A stretch of 64,000 nucleotides of DNA from Aphelenchoides besseyi (taxonomy: Eukaryota > Nematoda > Chromadorea > Rhabditida > Aphelenchoididae), in NCBI GenBank assembly GCA_024699855.1, contig JAMPIQ010000001.1, positions 12,028,001 through 12,092,000 of the forward strand. Direction: 5' to 3'. The notes beneath the pieces were generated by a model. It saw only the letters and a list, made by a program, of their open reading frames with translations. It was not told the origin of the DNA and did not search any database. Position 1 is the stretch's first letter. Each line of letters begins with the position of its first letter. Below, in pieces: positions 62,052-64,000 of this stretch. The position numbers and the translations under genes were made by a program.

Positions 62052-64000
62052 ACACACGGCAAAGGATCAGTTCGAAAAAAGCGGTTGGAGCGCGCCCGTT
62101 GACGATCTTCGGATTAACGCGCGTACCTGAAACGAATAAAATTGGAATAAAAAACGCGCTCCACTCGAGGGTCCAAGTTGTGATCGACAGCGCGCGAGAT
62201 TCGCAAAATCGAAATTCACGTAATCGCGATCGTCCAAAATTCGCCACGTTATAAACAAACACTTTCGAAGCACTGAACGGGAAAACAGCACTCATCTTCT
62301 AACTGATATTCACAAACGAAGGGAATTTAAAAAGAAAATGTTCTTCGCAATCAAAAGAACTTCAAACTCTTCGGCATTCAAACGAAGTTAAGAGCAGTGA
62401 GAGACCGTCGAAGATCGTTTTTGAGAGCATACCCTCGTAGTAAACAGTGCAGTTAGTCGAACACAAGAATTTGGACCTTACGCTGAATATGCAAGCCAAA
62501 TTACAATAAACAGAACGCAAAACAATCCCGCGCTATTTGACTTTACGGTAAACTTTTAGGTCGTTTTAATTCTTTTTGAGGCCGCTCACGGGCGGAAATT
62601 TGCGATCGAAAGAGGCGATGGAGTGGCGCAAAAATTTGCGTTTGTGGAGCACATAATTTTTGTTCGTGTTTTTGCGCAGGACTTCGAAAACGGTCCGCCC
62701 GATCAACGTGTCGAAGAGGACTTGGGGTTGAAGCAGAAAACGCGAAGTGCGTCAGAGGTTTTCGAAAATGCGCACGAAATTTGAGTTCGACCGTCGACTT
62801 GAAAACGTGAGATTTTGGAATGACAACGAAACGTACGCCGAAGCGTGGTATGGTAATGGATATATCAGAGGCTTGAGGGGGTCGATTAATCCTGTTGATT
62901 GCTACGGTCGTCGTGCTAATTGAATTCCCAACTCCCGATTCATCATCGCCGATCGTGTGGCCTAATTTTGATGAAAAGTTTTTTTACACAAAACACCAAT
63001 CAAAGTGAAGCGGGAGCACAAAAAAAATCATCCGCGCATCGTAGCCTTGAATGCGGAAAACCCCTTTGCGTCTATGCACATTTTTTGTTCGCAATTTGAA
63101 TTATGAAACGCGAAATGCACGGCGACGATGAAGTCGAAGAGTAGAAGTGGAGAGTTTATGGTCGATGAATCCGACGGACGGGTGGGGTTTGATTACCGCG
63201 TGTTGTTGGGGAGGGCGACGGAAGCACACAAATTTGGATCGCAACGCTGAAGCGGGCGGATCGCTTAGCGTTGACAAGATGGCGAGGGACAAACTCATCA
63301 TCATCCGCGAGCTTAACATGCAAACTGAGGTCCCCGTTGATAACAACAGAACGCGCCCTCAATCAGCTGACCCCCTCGTCTTTCGCATGCCCGAAGGTAA
63401 TGCATAAGTGAAGCGAACATTTGGGCAATCGGACTGAATAATAAAGCGAACTGATTTATTTCCCAAGTTCATTTCAACGCAAAGACCCGTCGAATGGAAA
63501 AAACAAAGTTCGCTGTTTATCAAAAGACGCAACTTAAAATGCCTGTTGATCAGCTTAATCCCACAAATTCGAAGACGTTTTTCTTCGTCGCCGACTTTTT
63601 GACGTAAACCCGACGGATCGCTAATGAGCGATTGAATGACCGTAAGATTAATTTGATTGGCGATGATAATTAGAAGAATTGGAATGTGATTCTGGAGATT
63701 GGGCGTCGAATTGCGGTGTGCGTGCAGGAACTCAATTCAACAACGAAAATGCGTGGAAGGCTGAGAAAGACGTCGACTTGAAACAGCGGGAAAACGGTAG
63801 GGAAGAAGCGAATCAATCAGTGAGCGTCCAAAACATCTGCGCACTAAAACGCAAATTTCACGAAAGACGAACTTGTAAAAACGGAAAGGCGCTCGATCAA
63901 ACTGACAACGACTTTCCGTTTCCTCTCTTCGAATTTCGCTTACCAACAACTGACAAACAAAAAACGCGAAATGCCGTCAAATAATTTGCGGGGAGGAAAC
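62052..64000. other. Upstream region of the POU gene; no firm gene
   Basis: About 1.9 kb with no recognisable exon apart from the doubtful one at 63279-63396. It contains one further TACGGTA heptamer (62544-62550). It probably includes POU-gene promoter and enhancer sequence and perhaps the start of a plus-strand gene leaving the window. Confidence 0.4.
63279..63396 (+). CDS. Possible first exon of a gene leaving the window
   Basis: An ATG followed by 39 codons (MARDKLIIIRELNMQTEVPV ... DPLVFRMPEG) reaches a plausible donor, G|GTAATG, at 63397. Composition is coding-like and there is no stop before the donor. An open frame on the opposite strand also covers the interval (63101-63346), and no downstream exon is evident before the window ends, so this is a weak call. 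Confidence 0.2.

Noticed and set aside
63101..63407. Overlapping open frames on both strands near the right end
   Set aside because: Neither has a recognisable domain; only the short possible exon at 63279-63396 is kept, at low confidence.

Overview
The window looks like nuclear DNA from a nematode. A transthyretin-like (TTL) secreted protein, a family essentially confined to nematodes, sits at about 21.5-22.0 kb. Introns are often only about 41-50 nt, and several start codons lie just 3' of a TTTCAG-type acceptor, as expected with spliced-leader trans-splicing. Many genes match single-copy nematode genes: TMC channel, CDK8, XMAP215/ZYG-9, PINCH/UNC-97, ACK/SID-3, CNTD1/COSA-1, VPS52 and a POU2/CEH-18 factor. 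I cannot name the species.

Layout. 1-10.2 kb: no recognisable coding sequence, but a marked local excess of the heptamer TACGGTA/TACCGTA. 10.2-17.8 kb (-): a TMC mechanotransduction-channel gene. 18.8-19.9 kb (+): a two-LIM protein. 20.0-25.2 kb (-): a short hypothetical gene, the TTL gene, and a 2-kb intronless gene with a degenerate Ulp-like region. 26.7-29 kb: transposon debris, namely an internally deleted LINE and a frameshifted Tc1/mariner-type transposase. 30.1-36.4 kb (+): a DRAM/TMEM150-family membrane protein whose fourth intron carries a 1,469-bp Merlin (IS1595-like) DNA transposon inserted exactly 2 bp upstream of the exon. 36.7-37.3 kb (+) and 37.4-38.1 kb (-): two small membrane proteins. 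38.6-44.1 kb (-): cdk-8 and a two-TOG protein. These two and the 37.4-kb gene are separated by only about 370-410 bp on one strand, so they could be one operon. 45.1-46.7 kb (+): PINCH, with an apparent AT-AC intron and a 6-nt microexon. 47.0-51.1 kb (-): ACK kinase. 52.5-53.8 kb (+): cosa-1. 53.8-57.0 kb (-): vps-52, with a small gene nested antisense in one intron. 57.7-62.1 kb (-): POU2 gene, with a Trp-Asn-rich single-exon gene nested in its linker intron. 62.1-64 kb: nothing firm.

The genes mostly do unrelated housekeeping or developmental jobs: adhesion (PINCH), transcription (CDK8, POU2), microtubules (TOG), endosome-to-Golgi tethering (VPS52), meiotic crossovers (COSA-1), receptor and endocytic signalling (ACK) and sensory or muscle channels (TMC). 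The most unusual observations concern splicing: the AT-AC intron, the 6-nt exon, and the transposon whose target-site duplication supplies the polypyrimidine tract of a 3' splice site. All exon joins were deduced by eye from splice motifs and family similarity; no alignment or transcript data were available.
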